DNA of 64,000 nucleotides from Mucilaginibacter flavus (GTDB taxonomy: Bacteria > Bacteroidota > Bacteroidia > Sphingobacteriales > Sphingobacteriaceae): positions 43,050-107,049 of the forward strand of contig NZ_JAUFPS010000008.1 of assembly GCF_030409315.1 (NCBI RefSeq), in the 5' to 3' direction. The notes below the pieces were generated by a model. The model was given only the letters and a program-made list of their open reading frames with translations. It made no database searches and was not told where the DNA came from. The translations under genes and the position numbers were made by a program. Positions 44,991 through 54,823 of this stretch are shown piece after piece (position 1 is the first letter of the stretch; each line of letters begins with the position of its first letter).

Positions 44991-47642
44991 TTAAAAGTTA
45001 ATTTTAAAAGTGGCTACATAAGTTCTTGGCGAACCATACCAAACACCAAGATTATTGGTACGTGGCACAAAACCGTAAGCGGCAACACTGTTAGGTATAG
45101 CGGTCTCAAAAGCATCGGCTATATAAGTAGTGTTAAACAGGTTATACACGTTACCAATTAAAGCAGCGTCAAGGCCTGCGAATTTGAAGCGGTAAGCAAT
45201 GTTCATATCTACTGTCGAAAAATTCGGCAATTGATAGTTGGTGAAAGCCTGGCCTGCTGTTGTTTGTTGTGTAGTAGTCAGTTTTGACGGATCGAAAGTA
45301 GCGTAGTAACGAGCGTAGTAGTTGTAGTTTGCGCCAATTTTTACCTGCGGAAATACCTGCACATCTAAGCCTAAAGCTGCGGTAGTTTGGGCACTTGTGT
45401 TTGAAGTACCAAACTCACCAACTTTTAAACCTTTTAGTAATAAAGCGTCCTGTGTAAATGATTTACCGTTATCGCTGGTAACCTGTGTTGGGCCGGTGTT
45501 GCTGGTGTAATGATAATCGCCAATTGATAAGCTTCCGCTTAAGGTTACATCTTTAACCGGGCGTAATTTGGCATCAACCTCAATACCCTGGTGTACTTCG
45601 TTAATACCAGAAATATTTACGTTATAAACGGAGTTATCCGTTTGATCAACAAACGTGGCTGTTTTAGCCCTGTTATTATAAGTTGATCTGTACAGGTTAA
45701 CGTTTGCGCTAAATATCGAACTTCTGAAACCATAACCTAACTCATAGCTCATTAACTGCTCTGGTTTGGCATCAGGGTTAAGATCGTTCTTTTTATTGAC
45801 GAAAATGTTAGCAACCAGCGGCGAACGTTGGATATAACCAATATTAGCAAAAACGTTATTGTGACTATCTAAGTTATAGTTGGCACCACCTTTTGCCTGG
45901 TAACCTAAAAAGTTAACCCATTTGCTGGTCTGATTTGGATCGGTATCCAGGTAGTTAAAATAGTCTACCCTTCTGTTGCTGGTATTATTACCTGCAAGAC
46001 TTACAAAAGCCGAAAGATCGTTTTTGTTATATTCGGCTTGTACGTATACACCTTCCTGGGCTATTTCATAACGGTAATCATTATTGAATTTACCGCCAAC
46101 GCCTATGTGTGCGTTAGGGTTGTTGATATTACCTGTAGGGCTGGTAGCACTGGTGCTCCTGGTATCAACAATATATGAACCACCAAGCAAATCATTTACC
46201 TGGTTGTAATGCTCGCCTTCATAGTAACGACCATCAACACCGGCTAATATATCGATATCACCAACTGTTTTTTTGTAGGTGCTTAATATGCCGTACTGCT
46301 TATGATCATTTACGCTGTTAATAAAGTACCTACTTGCAGATCCATCAGCATTGCTAACGTTTGCCTTAGTGATAGCATTAAAATCAATTGGCGAGTAGAT
46401 ATCGCCTGTACGCGGCACACCTGTTGAGCTACCCGGTGTAAGCGTAACATTTGAGCCTGTTAAATAACGAGCCGCACCGTTACCATATGACGCATAAAGC
46501 ACGGTTGATAACGATGATGTGGTGTTAATTTGCCAGTTGTGGTTGATAGATGCCAGTGGCTTGTTGTAATAGTTTTGTTCGGCACTGGTCAACACACCAT
46601 TAAGATATCCATAATCGGAGTTGTACCTGATACCCAGCGGGCTGCTTCTGTAAGTGTTAATATTATTGAAGGTGTAACGCTGTCCGTGGTTTTGAGTGGC
46701 ACCCATCAAATTAAATGAAATAGTTTGCGATTCGCCAATAAGTTTTGATACGTTGGCAAAGTAGCTATAACCGGTGTAATACAAGCCAGGAGCATAACCA
46801 TCGCCTGTGCTTCTTGAAAGCAGGAATGATGTAGCCCATCCTTTATTTGTTAACCCGGTTGAATAAGATACAAGTGTTTTAGCTGAGTTAAATGTACCAA
46901 TTGACTGTTGAATGGTACCGCCTTCCTGACGCTCTGTACTTTTGGTTGTGATGTTAATAGTACCACCTAATGATGGCACGGCCACTTTTGATGCACCTAA
47001 ACCGCGTTGTACCTGCATTGATGCGGTAACATCGGCTAAACCGGCCCAGTCGTTCCAGTATATTTTACCGGCCTCCACATCATTAACCGGGATGCCGTTA
47101 ATTAACAGCGCCACGTTATTGCTGCTAAATCCGCGGATATTGATCCGTGAATCGCCGTACCCACCGCCGCCTTTTGAGGTCATTACGCCTGGTGTTGCCT
47201 TCAATAACTCTGGAAATTCGGCCCCGGCTCCTTTTTCTTCAATGTAAACCTTATTAACCGATGACGCGGCTATGGGCGTACGCCTGTCAATCGCTAACGA
47301 AGCATTCGCTGTTACTACAACCTCTTTTACAGAGGCCGATGTAGGATCTAACATAATAGTTCCGAGATCGGTTCCGGTAACATCCATCTCTTTGGTTACA
47401 TAACCTATGTACCTGAATACTAAAGTTGTGTTACCTTCGGGTACCTTAATTTTAAAAGTACCGTCAAGTGTTACCGAAGCTGCCGTAGTTGTACCTTTTA
47501 CTGATACTGTAGCGCCTATCAGCGGCTCTTTTGTTTGGGCATCTAACAGTTTGCCCTTAATTTGTTTCCCATCGTTTCCTTGCGCGTGGGTAATGCCCAC
47601 TGTAAAAACCGAAAATAGTAGGAGAAGTAAAATCTTCCTCAT
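44991..47642 (-). CDS. TonB-dependent outer-membrane receptor with regulatory-like N-domain
   Basis: 883 residues with signal peptide (FSVFTVGITHAQ). Domain order: carboxypeptidase-regulatory-like domain (about 25-105, GKLLDAQTKEPLIGATVSVK), TonB-box-like KEVVVTANAS, plug (INIRGFSSNNVALLINGIPV) and a 22-strand barrel ending in TYVATFKINF. It lacks the SusC signature, so it is a classical TonB receptor. Substrate unknown. It forms an operon with the modular lipoprotein gene. Its promoter region shares a 20-nt motif at the same distance with the promoter of the receptor at 48.7-52 kb, indicating co-regulation. Confidence 0.93.
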   Translation of the reverse strand: MRKILLLLLFSVFTVGITHAQGNDGKQIKGKLLDAQTKEPLIGATVSVKGTTTAASVTLDGTFKIKVPEGNTTLVFRYIGYVTKEMDVTGTDLGTIMLDPTSASVKEVVVTANASLAIDRRTPIAASSVNKVYIEEKGAGAEFPELLKATPGVMTSKGGGGYGDSRINIRGFSSNNVALLINGIPVNDVEAGKIYWNDWAGLADVTASMQVQRGLGASKVAVPSLGGTINITTKSTERQEGGTIQQSIGTFNSAKTLVSYSTGLTNKGWATSFLLSRSTGDGYAPGLYYTGYSYFANVSKLIGESQTISFNLMGATQNHGQRYTFNNINTYRSSPLGIRYNSDYGYLNGVLTSAEQNYYNKPLASINHNWQINTTSSLSTVLYASYGNGAARYLTGSNVTLTPGSSTGVPRTGDIYSPIDFNAITKANVSNADGSASRYFINSVNDHKQYGILSTYKKTVGDIDILAGVDGRYYEGEHYNQVNDLLGGSYIVDTRSTSATSPTGNINNPNAHIGVGGKFNNDYRYEIAQEGVYVQAEYNKNDLSAFVSLAGNNTSNRRVDYFNYLDTDPNQTSKWVNFLGYQAKGGANYNLDSHNNVFANIGYIQRSPLVANIFVNKKNDLNPDAKPEQLMSYELGYGFRSSIFSANVNLYRSTYNNRAKTATFVDQTDNSVYNVNISGINEVHQGIEVDAKLRPVKDVTLSGSLSIGDYHYTSNTGPTQVTSDNGKSFTQDALLLKGLKVGEFGTSNTSAQTTAALGLDVQVFPQVKIGANYNYYARYYATFDPSKLTTTQQTTAGQAFTNYQLPNFSTVDMNIAYRFKFAGLDAALIGNVYNLFNTTYIADAFETAIPNSVAAYGFVPRTNNLGVWYGSPRTYVATFKINF

Positions 47643-47680
47643 TTGCTTTGTCTTTAATTAATTATCTATTTAATTGAAAA

Positions 47681-47726
47681 CAAAAGTAAAGAACGAGGTA
47701 TCGGTTAATGTTAAGTTAATATTAAC
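47681..47726 (-). promoter_or_regulatory. Promoter and putative activator box of the 883-residue receptor
   Basis: On the minus strand TACTTTTG (47681-47688, exact TAnnTTTG) is preceded after 18 nt by GTTAATATTAACTTAACATT (47726 to 47707). This contains two TTAAYA hexamers with 11-bp period (TTAATA, 5 nt, TTAACA). The same layout occurs at 52029-52074. Confidence 0.65.
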
Positions 47727-47890
47727 CATTTCTTTATAACTAATATTTTACAAATTATCGTAAATAGTTAAAAAACAAGTGTTTAGCAAGATCAATTCTT
47801 TTAAAGAAAATCATTGTAAAACATAAAAACTGCATCTTAACAAATAATACATAATTTCAACAGCTTTATTTTTAACAAAAAGAATCTAAT

Positions 47891-48580
47891 ATGCTCCGCT
47901 TTTTATCGGCACAACCAACATTAAATTTATGGCTCATATTCTTGTTAGAAAACCTGGCGGTTACAGCCCTTGCGCTCTTATTTGGGTGGATAATATTAAG
48001 ATTAAACCACAACGCCATAAAACAACCATCACGCAATGAAATAGGTATTTGCCTGCTAACAAACGTCATCAATACCGCCATTACTTATGCTGGGTTTTGG
48101 TTATGGCAGCAGGGCTACATTGTTATGAACTTTACTATCAATTGGTTTATAGTTATAGATTTTGTAGCCCTTTTTATGCTAATGGACCTGGCTATGTTCA
48201 TTTTCCATTATGCTATACATCATTCGGTTGTATACAAGGCAATCCATCGGTTTCACCACCACTATACAGATCCCACGCCTATTGATCTTTTCGTGCTCCA
48301 CCCTATTGAAACTGTTGGCTTTGGCTCTTTATGGCTTATAACTATCGCGTCCCTTAGCTTCAATTTTTACTCGGTGCTCATTTACCTAACTGTAAATGTA
48401 TTTTTTGGCATCATGGGGCATTTAGGTATCGAGCCTTTTCCTCATTCTATCAGGCGTGTTATTCCTTTTCGTTACCTGGGTACATCCACCTTTCACCATA
48501 ACCACCACTTAAATATCCATTACAATTACGGTTTTTACACCACCATTTGGGATAAGATTTTTAAAACCTATAAAGGCTAA
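47891..48580 (+). CDS. Fatty acid hydroxylase / sterol desaturase family membrane protein
   Basis: 229 residues, four membrane helices. The di-iron histidine clusters typical of the family are present: HYAIHHS, HRFHHHYTDPT, and FHHNHHLNIHYNYG near the C-terminus. It hydroxylates or desaturates a lipid in the inner membrane. The substrate is not clear; in Bacteroidota such enzymes act on ornithine, carotenoid or sphingolipid-type lipids. It is divergent from the 883-residue receptor and convergent with the next receptor, separated from it by a strong terminator. Confidence 0.87.
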   Translation: MLRFLSAQPTLNLWLIFLLENLAVTALALLFGWIILRLNHNAIKQPSRNEIGICLLTNVINTAITYAGFWLWQQGYIVMNFTINWFIVIDFVALFMLMDLAMFIFHYAIHHSVVYKAIHRFHHHYTDPTPIDLFVLHPIETVGFGSLWLITIASLSFNFYSVLIYLTVNVFFGIMGHLGIEPFPHSIRRVIPFRYLGTSTFHHNHHLNIHYNYGFYTTIWDKIFKTYKG

Positions 48581-48601
48581 AGCAAAACTTACACAACAAA
48601 A

Positions 48602-48633
48602 AAGCCCCCGGCCACATAAATGGCCGGGGGCTT
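48602..48633. terminator. Bidirectional terminator
   Basis: AAGCCCCCGGCCA, loop CATAAA, TGGCCGGGGGCTT; 13 bp perfect. It lies between convergent genes. Confidence 0.9.
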
Positions 48634-48654
48634 GTATTTTATAGCTATACTATC

Positions 48655-51600
48655 TTAGTTAAAAGTATATCTAACTCCAATCTGAGCCTGGAAACGAGAC
48701 AGGATGCTAATATCATTCTGGAATGATTTAGTAACCGGAATCTGGTTGTTGGCATCAAGATAAGGGAATGAATAAGTTGGACGACCAGTTGTTGCATCTA
48801 AACCAGCATACCTTAACACAGTTGTTGCACCGTTGTTGAAACCACTGTATGAAGTTTGGTATAAACCCCAGTTACGGTTCAATAAGTTGGTGAAGTTGAT
48901 CACGTCGAAAGTGAACTCCAATGTGTTTTTAGTTTTACCGGCTTGTACAAAGAAATCTTGTGCAAAGTGTAAGTCAACCCTTTTGTAAGTTGGCAAAATA
49001 GCACCGTTTCTTTGAGCGTACTGACCTCTGTGGGCGCTTAAGTAAGCATCCTGGTTAATGAAGTTGTTTAACTGATTCCAGATTTGGGCTGGAGTACGGT
49101 TATCAACTGTACCGTTTGCAGATGGAGCACCAGGAACCAGGATAATGTCGCCCTGAGCTTTAGGGATAAACATTAAATCGTTGGTAGCACCGTCGCCGTT
49201 AGGGTCGTTGCTGGTGATGTATGATACGGCACCACTGTTAGCAGCTTCAAATATTAAACCTAAAGTACTTGCAGTGTTTTTAGAGAATTGTTTACGGTAT
49301 GAGAAAGTTGCGATTACGCGGTTTGGCTGTACATAGCTACTGTTTGACAGGTTATCGGTATTAGGATTACCTGCTACGTATCTTGTGCTCCAGATAGTGC
49401 TTGCAGTTGAACCACCGTCATTAACATCTTTAGATTTGGTGTAAGTATAGGCAACACTTGCAGCAAAGCCGTTAGTGAAGCTTTTTTGTAACTGACCGGT
49501 TAAGAAGTAAGAGAATCCTTTGTTAGTATTTCTCATGTAATACAAACCGGTAATTGATGGGTTTTCTGCAGTTGCAGCAGCAGCGGCAGGAGTTGTATTT
49601 TTTGAAGTGTAACGGATTTGTCCTTCTGTACCTGGTAATACAGTATAGCTATCAGAAAGAACAAGGTTTTGGTGATAGATAGCGCGGATATCTTTAGTGT
49701 AAGCTCCTTCGATAGTAGCAATAACACCACCTGGCAACCTTTGATCAACTGCTAAGTTGGTTCTCCAGATTTTTGGATATTTCAGGTTCGGGTCAGCAAC
49801 GTCCAATTCGTAAGAGGTATTGGCAACTGCGTTGGCCGGGCGGTTTGCATTAACATCAGGATTAAAAATAAGCGCCTTGTTGGTAGGATCGTTAGCTTTT
49901 GTAATGGTTTTTGAACCAAACAATAAACCGTTGTTTGAAGCCTGGTTAGAGATCCATACAAATGGAACAGAACCGGTGAATAAACCAGAACCACCACGTA
50001 TCTGGGTAGATCCATCACCATTAACATCCCAGTTAAAACCAACACGTGGAGAAAGCTGAACTCTGTTTTTTGGTAATTTAGATACATCAACATGAGTACC
50101 ACCCTGGAAAGTTAAAGCAGCGGCGTTTGCGTTTGCAGCTAATGAAGTTGGGAAAGCATCATAATCGGCTCTTAAACCGTATGTTAACCTGAAGTTATCA
50201 GTTACATGGAATTTATCCTGTACGTAAACACTGTAAATAGATGCTTTGATCTTAGCATAAGGGAAGCTATTACCCACAGCAGAGTAACGTTGAGTGTAAG
50301 CGGCAGCAGGATTTCCGTTAATAAAATCAGATGCTGAGTTGTAGGTATATAAACCGTTATAATCCGGAGCGAAACCGTTGGTATAGCTTTGAATCTGATC
50401 TGTAGTACCAATGGTAAACTCGTGTTTACCTGCGTAGATAGTGAAATCATCAGAAAACTGCCAGATGTTTGTGCTTAACAAGTTACCCGCAGTATACAAT
50501 TCAGAACCAAAGCTGGTTGCTGTTGCAGTAGCACCTGTAATTTGAGTACCATCGGCAGCGTTTGTACCGTTGCCGATATCAACCATAGGAATAGTTCCCG
50601 AACCCAGGAAGCTACGATAATCTCTTAAAGCAGAGTAACCGGCAGTCAGTTTGTTTGACATGGTGTTAGATACACGGGTATCTAACTCAACAATACCAAT
50701 GTTAAAGTTGTTGTTGATAGTATAACCAGAACCATAAAAAGGCAATGTGCTGATACCTGGCGCACGGGTAGTACCGTAACCAACGGCTGTTTTACCATCG
50801 CTGTTGCTGATACCAGAGTTACTTGCAGGCTGATCTTTGTATGATTTCAGATAAAAATATTTAGCACTTAATGTGTTGTTTTTATCAATGTTCCAATCAA
50901 GCTTAGCAGTTAATTTATTGCTGTAAGTGTTGTAGTTATAACCTTGGTAGTTACCTGGATTGTAACCCAATGAAATTAACTTTGCTTTAATCGCATCAAG
51001 TGTTGAAGCCTGTACTTGTGATACGTTTGCACCACTTGCACCATTACCACCGGCTACATACACAGTTGAAGGTGGTTGAGAGATTCTTTCTTGCTCGCCA
51101 GATACGAATAAGAACAATTTATTTTTGATGATTGGGCCACCTACCGCGATACCATCTGTATGGTAATTAACAGGAGTAACGTTTAAGTTGGTTGGACCAA
51201 CATGGTAACCTTGTAATTTAGAGCCACGTGCTAAGTAGTAAGCAGTACCTTTAACTTCGTTGGTACCAGATTTTACTACAGTGTTAACACCTGCACCGGT
51301 AAAGTTACCCTGACGAACGTCATAAGGAGCGATATCAACCTGGATTTGGTCAATCGCGTCTAATGAAATTGGCTGTGAGCTGGTTTGACCACCTAAAGTA
51401 CCTGACAAACCAAATGAGTTGTTAAACAATGCACCGTCAACAGTAATGTTGTTAAAGGTACTTGCACGACCGCCAAAGCTTAAACCGTTGGCAGATGGTG
51501 TTAATTTGGTAAAATCGGTTAATGAACGTGAAACAGTTGGCAGGTTTTCAATTTGCTGACGGCTGATGGTTTCACGGGCACCGGTACGTGACGAGTTAAT

Positions 51601-51990
51601 CACTTTACCGGCAGATGCAGTAACCTTAACCTCACCTAAAGCGGTGGTGTTATCCTGCAAAACAGCCGCGATACGTTGATCCTGGCCAATTGATAAAGTG
51701 ATGTTTTCTTGCGTAAAAGAGTTGTACCCGATAAAAGATACTTTAAAAGTGTACGGACCACCTACCCTTAAGTTAGGGATGTTGTAACGGCCATCGGCAC
51801 GGGTTACAGTCGCGTACACTGTACCTGTTGGTACGTGTGTAATGGTTACAGTTGCGCCTGGAATTGCACCTTTAGCATCGGTAACGGTACCGTTTATGCT
51901 GGCGGTTGTTACACCCTGTGCTACCGCGTTCCTGCTAATCAGGAATGATAAACCAGTCAATAATAATAAAAGAAGGTAATGCTTCCTCAT
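48655..51990 (-). CDS. Oar-like TonB-dependent receptor with carboxypeptidase-regulatory domain
   Basis: 1111 residues with signal peptide (LLTGLSFLISRNAVAQ). An N-terminal regulatory-like domain (about 28-115, INGTVTDAKGAIPGATVTIT) leads to a plug with LPTVSRSLTDFTKLTPSANG, ITVDGALFNNSFGLSG and QVDIAPYDVRQGNFTGAGVN. This Oar-type plug lacks the SusC signature. The barrel is long and ends IGVRYTFN. The ligand is unknown; Oar-like receptors are reported for peptide, protein or metabolite uptake. It is monocistronic. Its promoter shares a 20-nt box with the other receptor promoter. Confidence 0.92.
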   Translation of the reverse strand: MRKHYLLLLLLTGLSFLISRNAVAQGVTTASINGTVTDAKGAIPGATVTITHVPTGTVYATVTRADGRYNIPNLRVGGPYTFKVSFIGYNSFTQENITLSIGQDQRIAAVLQDNTTALGEVKVTASAGKVINSSRTGARETISRQQIENLPTVSRSLTDFTKLTPSANGLSFGGRASTFNNITVDGALFNNSFGLSGTLGGQTSSQPISLDAIDQIQVDIAPYDVRQGNFTGAGVNTVVKSGTNEVKGTAYYLARGSKLQGYHVGPTNLNVTPVNYHTDGIAVGGPIIKNKLFLFVSGEQERISQPPSTVYVAGGNGASGANVSQVQASTLDAIKAKLISLGYNPGNYQGYNYNTYSNKLTAKLDWNIDKNNTLSAKYFYLKSYKDQPASNSGISNSDGKTAVGYGTTRAPGISTLPFYGSGYTINNNFNIGIVELDTRVSNTMSNKLTAGYSALRDYRSFLGSGTIPMVDIGNGTNAADGTQITGATATATSFGSELYTAGNLLSTNIWQFSDDFTIYAGKHEFTIGTTDQIQSYTNGFAPDYNGLYTYNSASDFINGNPAAAYTQRYSAVGNSFPYAKIKASIYSVYVQDKFHVTDNFRLTYGLRADYDAFPTSLAANANAAALTFQGGTHVDVSKLPKNRVQLSPRVGFNWDVNGDGSTQIRGGSGLFTGSVPFVWISNQASNNGLLFGSKTITKANDPTNKALIFNPDVNANRPANAVANTSYELDVADPNLKYPKIWRTNLAVDQRLPGGVIATIEGAYTKDIRAIYHQNLVLSDSYTVLPGTEGQIRYTSKNTTPAAAAATAENPSITGLYYMRNTNKGFSYFLTGQLQKSFTNGFAASVAYTYTKSKDVNDGGSTASTIWSTRYVAGNPNTDNLSNSSYVQPNRVIATFSYRKQFSKNTASTLGLIFEAANSGAVSYITSNDPNGDGATNDLMFIPKAQGDIILVPGAPSANGTVDNRTPAQIWNQLNNFINQDAYLSAHRGQYAQRNGAILPTYKRVDLHFAQDFFVQAGKTKNTLEFTFDVINFTNLLNRNWGLYQTSYSGFNNGATTVLRYAGLDATTGRPTYSFPYLDANNQIPVTKSFQNDISILSRFQAQIGVRYTFN

Positions 51991-52028
51991 AAATTGCTTT
52001 TTTAATTATACTTTGAGTTAATTGGCAG

Positions 52029-52074
52029 CAAAGATAAGTAATCCCCTCATTGTCAATGTTAAGTTTATGTTAAC
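52029..52074 (-). promoter_or_regulatory. Promoter and putative activator box of the Oar-like receptor
   Basis: Minus-strand TATCTTTG (52029-52036, exact TAnnTTTG) with TTG 17 nt upstream (52054-52056). The box GTTAACATAAACTTAACATT (52074 to 52055) starts 18 nt from the -7 element and contains TTAACA, 5 nt, TTAACA. It differs from the 47707-47726 box at two of 20 positions. Confidence 0.7.
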
Positions 52075-52257
52075 AATCTTTGCTTATTTTTCAACACAAT
52101 GTCATAATATTACATAAATACCACACTAAAACGGTAGATTTAATATGATATTCATAAATAATACAACCTTTTGCATCAAGATAAAAACTGAACTGTAAAT
52201 CCTAAATTTTATCGTACCAGTAAAATGTTCTGTTTTCTCATTTCGCCCGTTTTTACT

Positions 52258-52265
52258 TAGCTTTG
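52258..52265 (+). promoter_or_regulatory. Possible -7 box of lpdA
   Basis: TAGCTTTG matches TAnnTTTG and lies 95 nt before the ATG. No good -33 element; a weak assignment. Confidence 0.35.
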
Positions 52266-52360
52266 GGCCTTTGAAAAATATAGCTGTTGGTGTAGCAACA
52301 CATCCGGCTGTTAATCCGTTCAAAACAAAAATTTAGTTATCAAAGTATATCATTAAAAAT

Positions 52361-53752
52361 ATGGACTACGATTTAATTGTTATAGGGTCGGGCCCGGGTG
52401 GCTACGTAGCAGCAATCCGCGCTTCACAACTCGGTTTAAAAACTGCCATCATTGAAAAAGAATCATTAGGTGGTATTTGTCTTAACTGGGGTTGTATCCC
52501 AACCAAAGCCTTATTAAAAAGCGCCCAGGTTTTTGAATACCTTAACCACTCACAGGATTATGGTATTAAAATTAACGGAACCGGCGAAGTTGATTTTGGA
52601 GCTGTAGTTAAGCGCAGCCGCGGCGTAGCCGATGGCATGAGCAAAGGCGTACAGTTTTTAATGAAAAAAAACAAGATCGATGTAGTTAACGGCTTTGGTA
52701 AATTAAAATCAAAAGGCGTTGTTGAAGTAAAATTAAACGACGGCACAACTAAACAAATCACCGCTAAAAGCATCATCATTGCTACAGGTGGCCGCAGCCG
52801 CGAATTGCCTAACATTAAACAGGATGGTGTTAAAGTAATTGGCTACCGCCAGGCTATGGTATTGCCAAAACAACCCAAATCATTAGTGGTTGTAGGCTCG
52901 GGCGCTATTGGTATCGAGTTTGCTTATTTTTATAACTCAATAGGTACCAAGGTTACCGTTGTTGAATATTTAGACAACATTGTGCCTTTAGAGGACGAAG
53001 AAGTTTCAAGAAACCTGCAACGCATCCTTAAAAAACAAGGCATCAATATCATGACCGGTGCTAACGTTGAATCCGTTGACAGCACGGGCGAACTTTGCAA
53101 GGTTAGCATCAAAACCGCAACCGGCACAGAAGTTATCGAGGCCGAAATCGTTTTATCGGCAGTAGGTATCTCTACCAACATTGAAGGCATCGGCCTTGAA
53201 GAAAACGGTGTAAAAACCGAGCGTGGTAAAGTATTAGTTGATGATTACTACAAAACCAACGTTGAAGGCGTTTACGCTATTGGCGATATTGTAAAAGGCC
53301 AGGCTTTGGCTCACGTAGCATCTGCTGAAGGTATCATTTGCGTTGAAAAAATTGCTGGTCAAAACCCACATCCTTTAGATTATAACAACATCCCGGGCTG
53401 TACTTACTGCTCACCAGAAGTTGCATCGGTAGGTTATACCGAAAAAGCGGCTAAAGAAGCCGGTTACGAAATTAAAGTGGGTAAATTCCCATTCTCGGCA
53501 TCGGGCAAGGCAAGTGCTGCCGGCGCTAAAGATGGTTTTGTAAAACTAATTTTTGATGCCAAATACGGCGAGTTTTTAGGTGCGCACATGTTAGGCTTTA
53601 ACGTTACCGAAATGATTGCCGAAGTAGTTACCGCCCGCAAGCTGGAAGCTACTGGCCATGAAATTATCAAATCGGTACACCCGCACCCGACCATGAGCGA
53701 AGCCGTAATGGAAGCAGCCGCTGCCGCTTACGACGAAGTAATTCATTTGTAA
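52361..53752 (+). CDS. lpdA: Dihydrolipoyl dehydrogenase (E3)
   Basis: 463 residues, family-normal. The N-terminal FAD motif is DLIVIGSGPGGYVAAIRASQ. The redox-active disulfide is in GGICLNWGCIPTKALL. The NAD motif is VVVGSGAIGIEFAYFYNSIG. The second FAD motif is VYAIGDIVKGQALAHVASAE, and the C-terminal catalytic His-Glu lies in HPHPTMSEAVMEA. It reoxidises lipoamide in pyruvate, 2-oxoglutarate or branched-chain dehydrogenase complexes. No E1 or E2 gene is adjacent. A terminator and heptamer arrays follow. Confidence 0.96.
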   Translation: MDYDLIVIGSGPGGYVAAIRASQLGLKTAIIEKESLGGICLNWGCIPTKALLKSAQVFEYLNHSQDYGIKINGTGEVDFGAVVKRSRGVADGMSKGVQFLMKKNKIDVVNGFGKLKSKGVVEVKLNDGTTKQITAKSIIIATGGRSRELPNIKQDGVKVIGYRQAMVLPKQPKSLVVVGSGAIGIEFAYFYNSIGTKVTVVEYLDNIVPLEDEEVSRNLQRILKKQGINIMTGANVESVDSTGELCKVSIKTATGTEVIEAEIVLSAVGISTNIEGIGLEENGVKTERGKVLVDDYYKTNVEGVYAIGDIVKGQALAHVASAEGIICVEKIAGQNPHPLDYNNIPGCTYCSPEVASVGYTEKAAKEAGYEIKVGKFPFSASGKASAAGAKDGFVKLIFDAKYGEFLGAHMLGFNVTEMIAEVVTARKLEATGHEIIKSVHPHPTMSEAVMEAAAAAYDEVIHL

Positions 53753-53760
53753 TTTGAAAA

Positions 53761-53976
53761 GTCAAAATTAAAAGTCAAAAGTCAAAAAACCTGGCTGTTG
53801 GATAGACAAACTCAAAAGCCGGTTGCTTTAATTAGCAGCCGGCTTTTGTTTTACACACTTTTTGCCTCCTTTAATTTCATTATTACATCAGAAAAGCCTT
53901 TTGAATTTTTACTTTTGAATTTTGACTTTGTAAAACTTGCCAATCAATTTTTGACTTTTGAATTTTTAATTTTGAC
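53761..53976. repeat. lpdA/MBL spacer bracketed by inverted heptamer arrays
   Basis: Left: GTCAAAA, a 6-nt TTAAAA, GTCAAAA, GTCAAAA (53761-53787). Right: TTTTGAA, TTTTTAC, TTTTGAA, TTTTGAC (53899-53926) and TTTTGAC, TTTTGAA, TTTTTAA, TTTTGAC (53949-53976), each in exact 7-nt register. Right arrays are complementary to the left one. The last unit ends 7 nt before the next ATG. Confidence 0.8.
53814..53850 (+). terminator. Terminator of lpdA
   Basis: AAAAGCCGGTTGCT pairs with AGCAGCCGGCTTTT (one G-T) across 6 nt, followed by GTTTT. It lies within the heptamer-bracketed spacer. Confidence 0.8.
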
Positions 53977-53983
53977 TTAAACT

Positions 53984-54823
53984 ATGAAACTCTACACGGT
54001 AAACACCGGCTTTTTTAAATTAGATGGCGGGGCCATGTTTGGGGTGGTACCAAAATCCATCTGGAATAAAACCAACCCGGCCGATGACAATAACCTTTGC
54101 ACCTGGGCTATGCGCTGTTTACTGGTAGAGGACGAAGGTCGTTTGATTTTGATTGATACGGGTATTGGAGACAAGCAGGATGCTAAGTTTTTAAGTCATT
54201 ACTATTTACATGGCGATGCTACGCTGGATAAATCATTAGCATCATTAGGTTTTCATCGCGATGATATTACCGATGTATTTTTAACCCACCTGCATTTTGA
54301 CCATGTTGGCGGTGCCGTTGTTCGTGAGGGTGAAAAACTATCACCGGCATTTAAAAATGCCCGGTACTGGAGCAACCCAAAACACTGGGACTGGGCCGTA
54401 AACCCTAACGACCGTGAGAAAGCCTCATTTTTAAAAGAGAACATACTACCGATACAGGAAAGCGGTCAGTTGCAATTCATTAACGCAGAAGACGGCATCA
54501 ACTTTACCAACAATTTCGATATCCGTTTTGCATCCGGCCATACCGAAGCCATGATGTTGCCATTAATAACTTACAAAGGTAAGCAAATCCTTTACATGGC
54601 CGATCTGCTGCCATCCATCGGTCACCTCCCCATGCCCTACGTGATGGCTTACGATATGTTCCCGCTTACCACACTTAAAGAAAAGAAACTGATTTTAACT
54701 GAAGCCCTGGAAAAAGATTACATCCTATACTTTGAGCACGACCCCATCAACGAATGCTGCACCCTGCAACAAACAGAAAAAGGTATCAGGGTTAAGGATG
54801 TGTTTAAGCTGAGCGAAGTTTAG
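53984..54823 (+). CDS. MBL-fold metallo-hydrolase
   Basis: 279 residues. The metal motif is LTHLHFDHVGGAVV (HxHxDH), with further ligands SGHTEAMMLP and ADLLPSIGHLP, and a late His in YFEHDPINECC. This matches quorum-quenching/lactonase-like and related cytoplasmic MBL hydrolases; the substrate is not known. No signal peptide. It begins 7 nt after a heptamer array and its stop codon is followed at once by a 12-copy heptamer array. Confidence 0.9.
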   Translation: MKLYTVNTGFFKLDGGAMFGVVPKSIWNKTNPADDNNLCTWAMRCLLVEDEGRLILIDTGIGDKQDAKFLSHYYLHGDATLDKSLASLGFHRDDITDVFLTHLHFDHVGGAVVREGEKLSPAFKNARYWSNPKHWDWAVNPNDREKASFLKENILPIQESGQLQFINAEDGINFTNNFDIRFASGHTEAMMLPLITYKGKQILYMADLLPSIGHLPMPYVMAYDMFPLTTLKEKKLILTEALEKDYILYFEHDPINECCTLQQTEKGIRVKDVFKLSEV

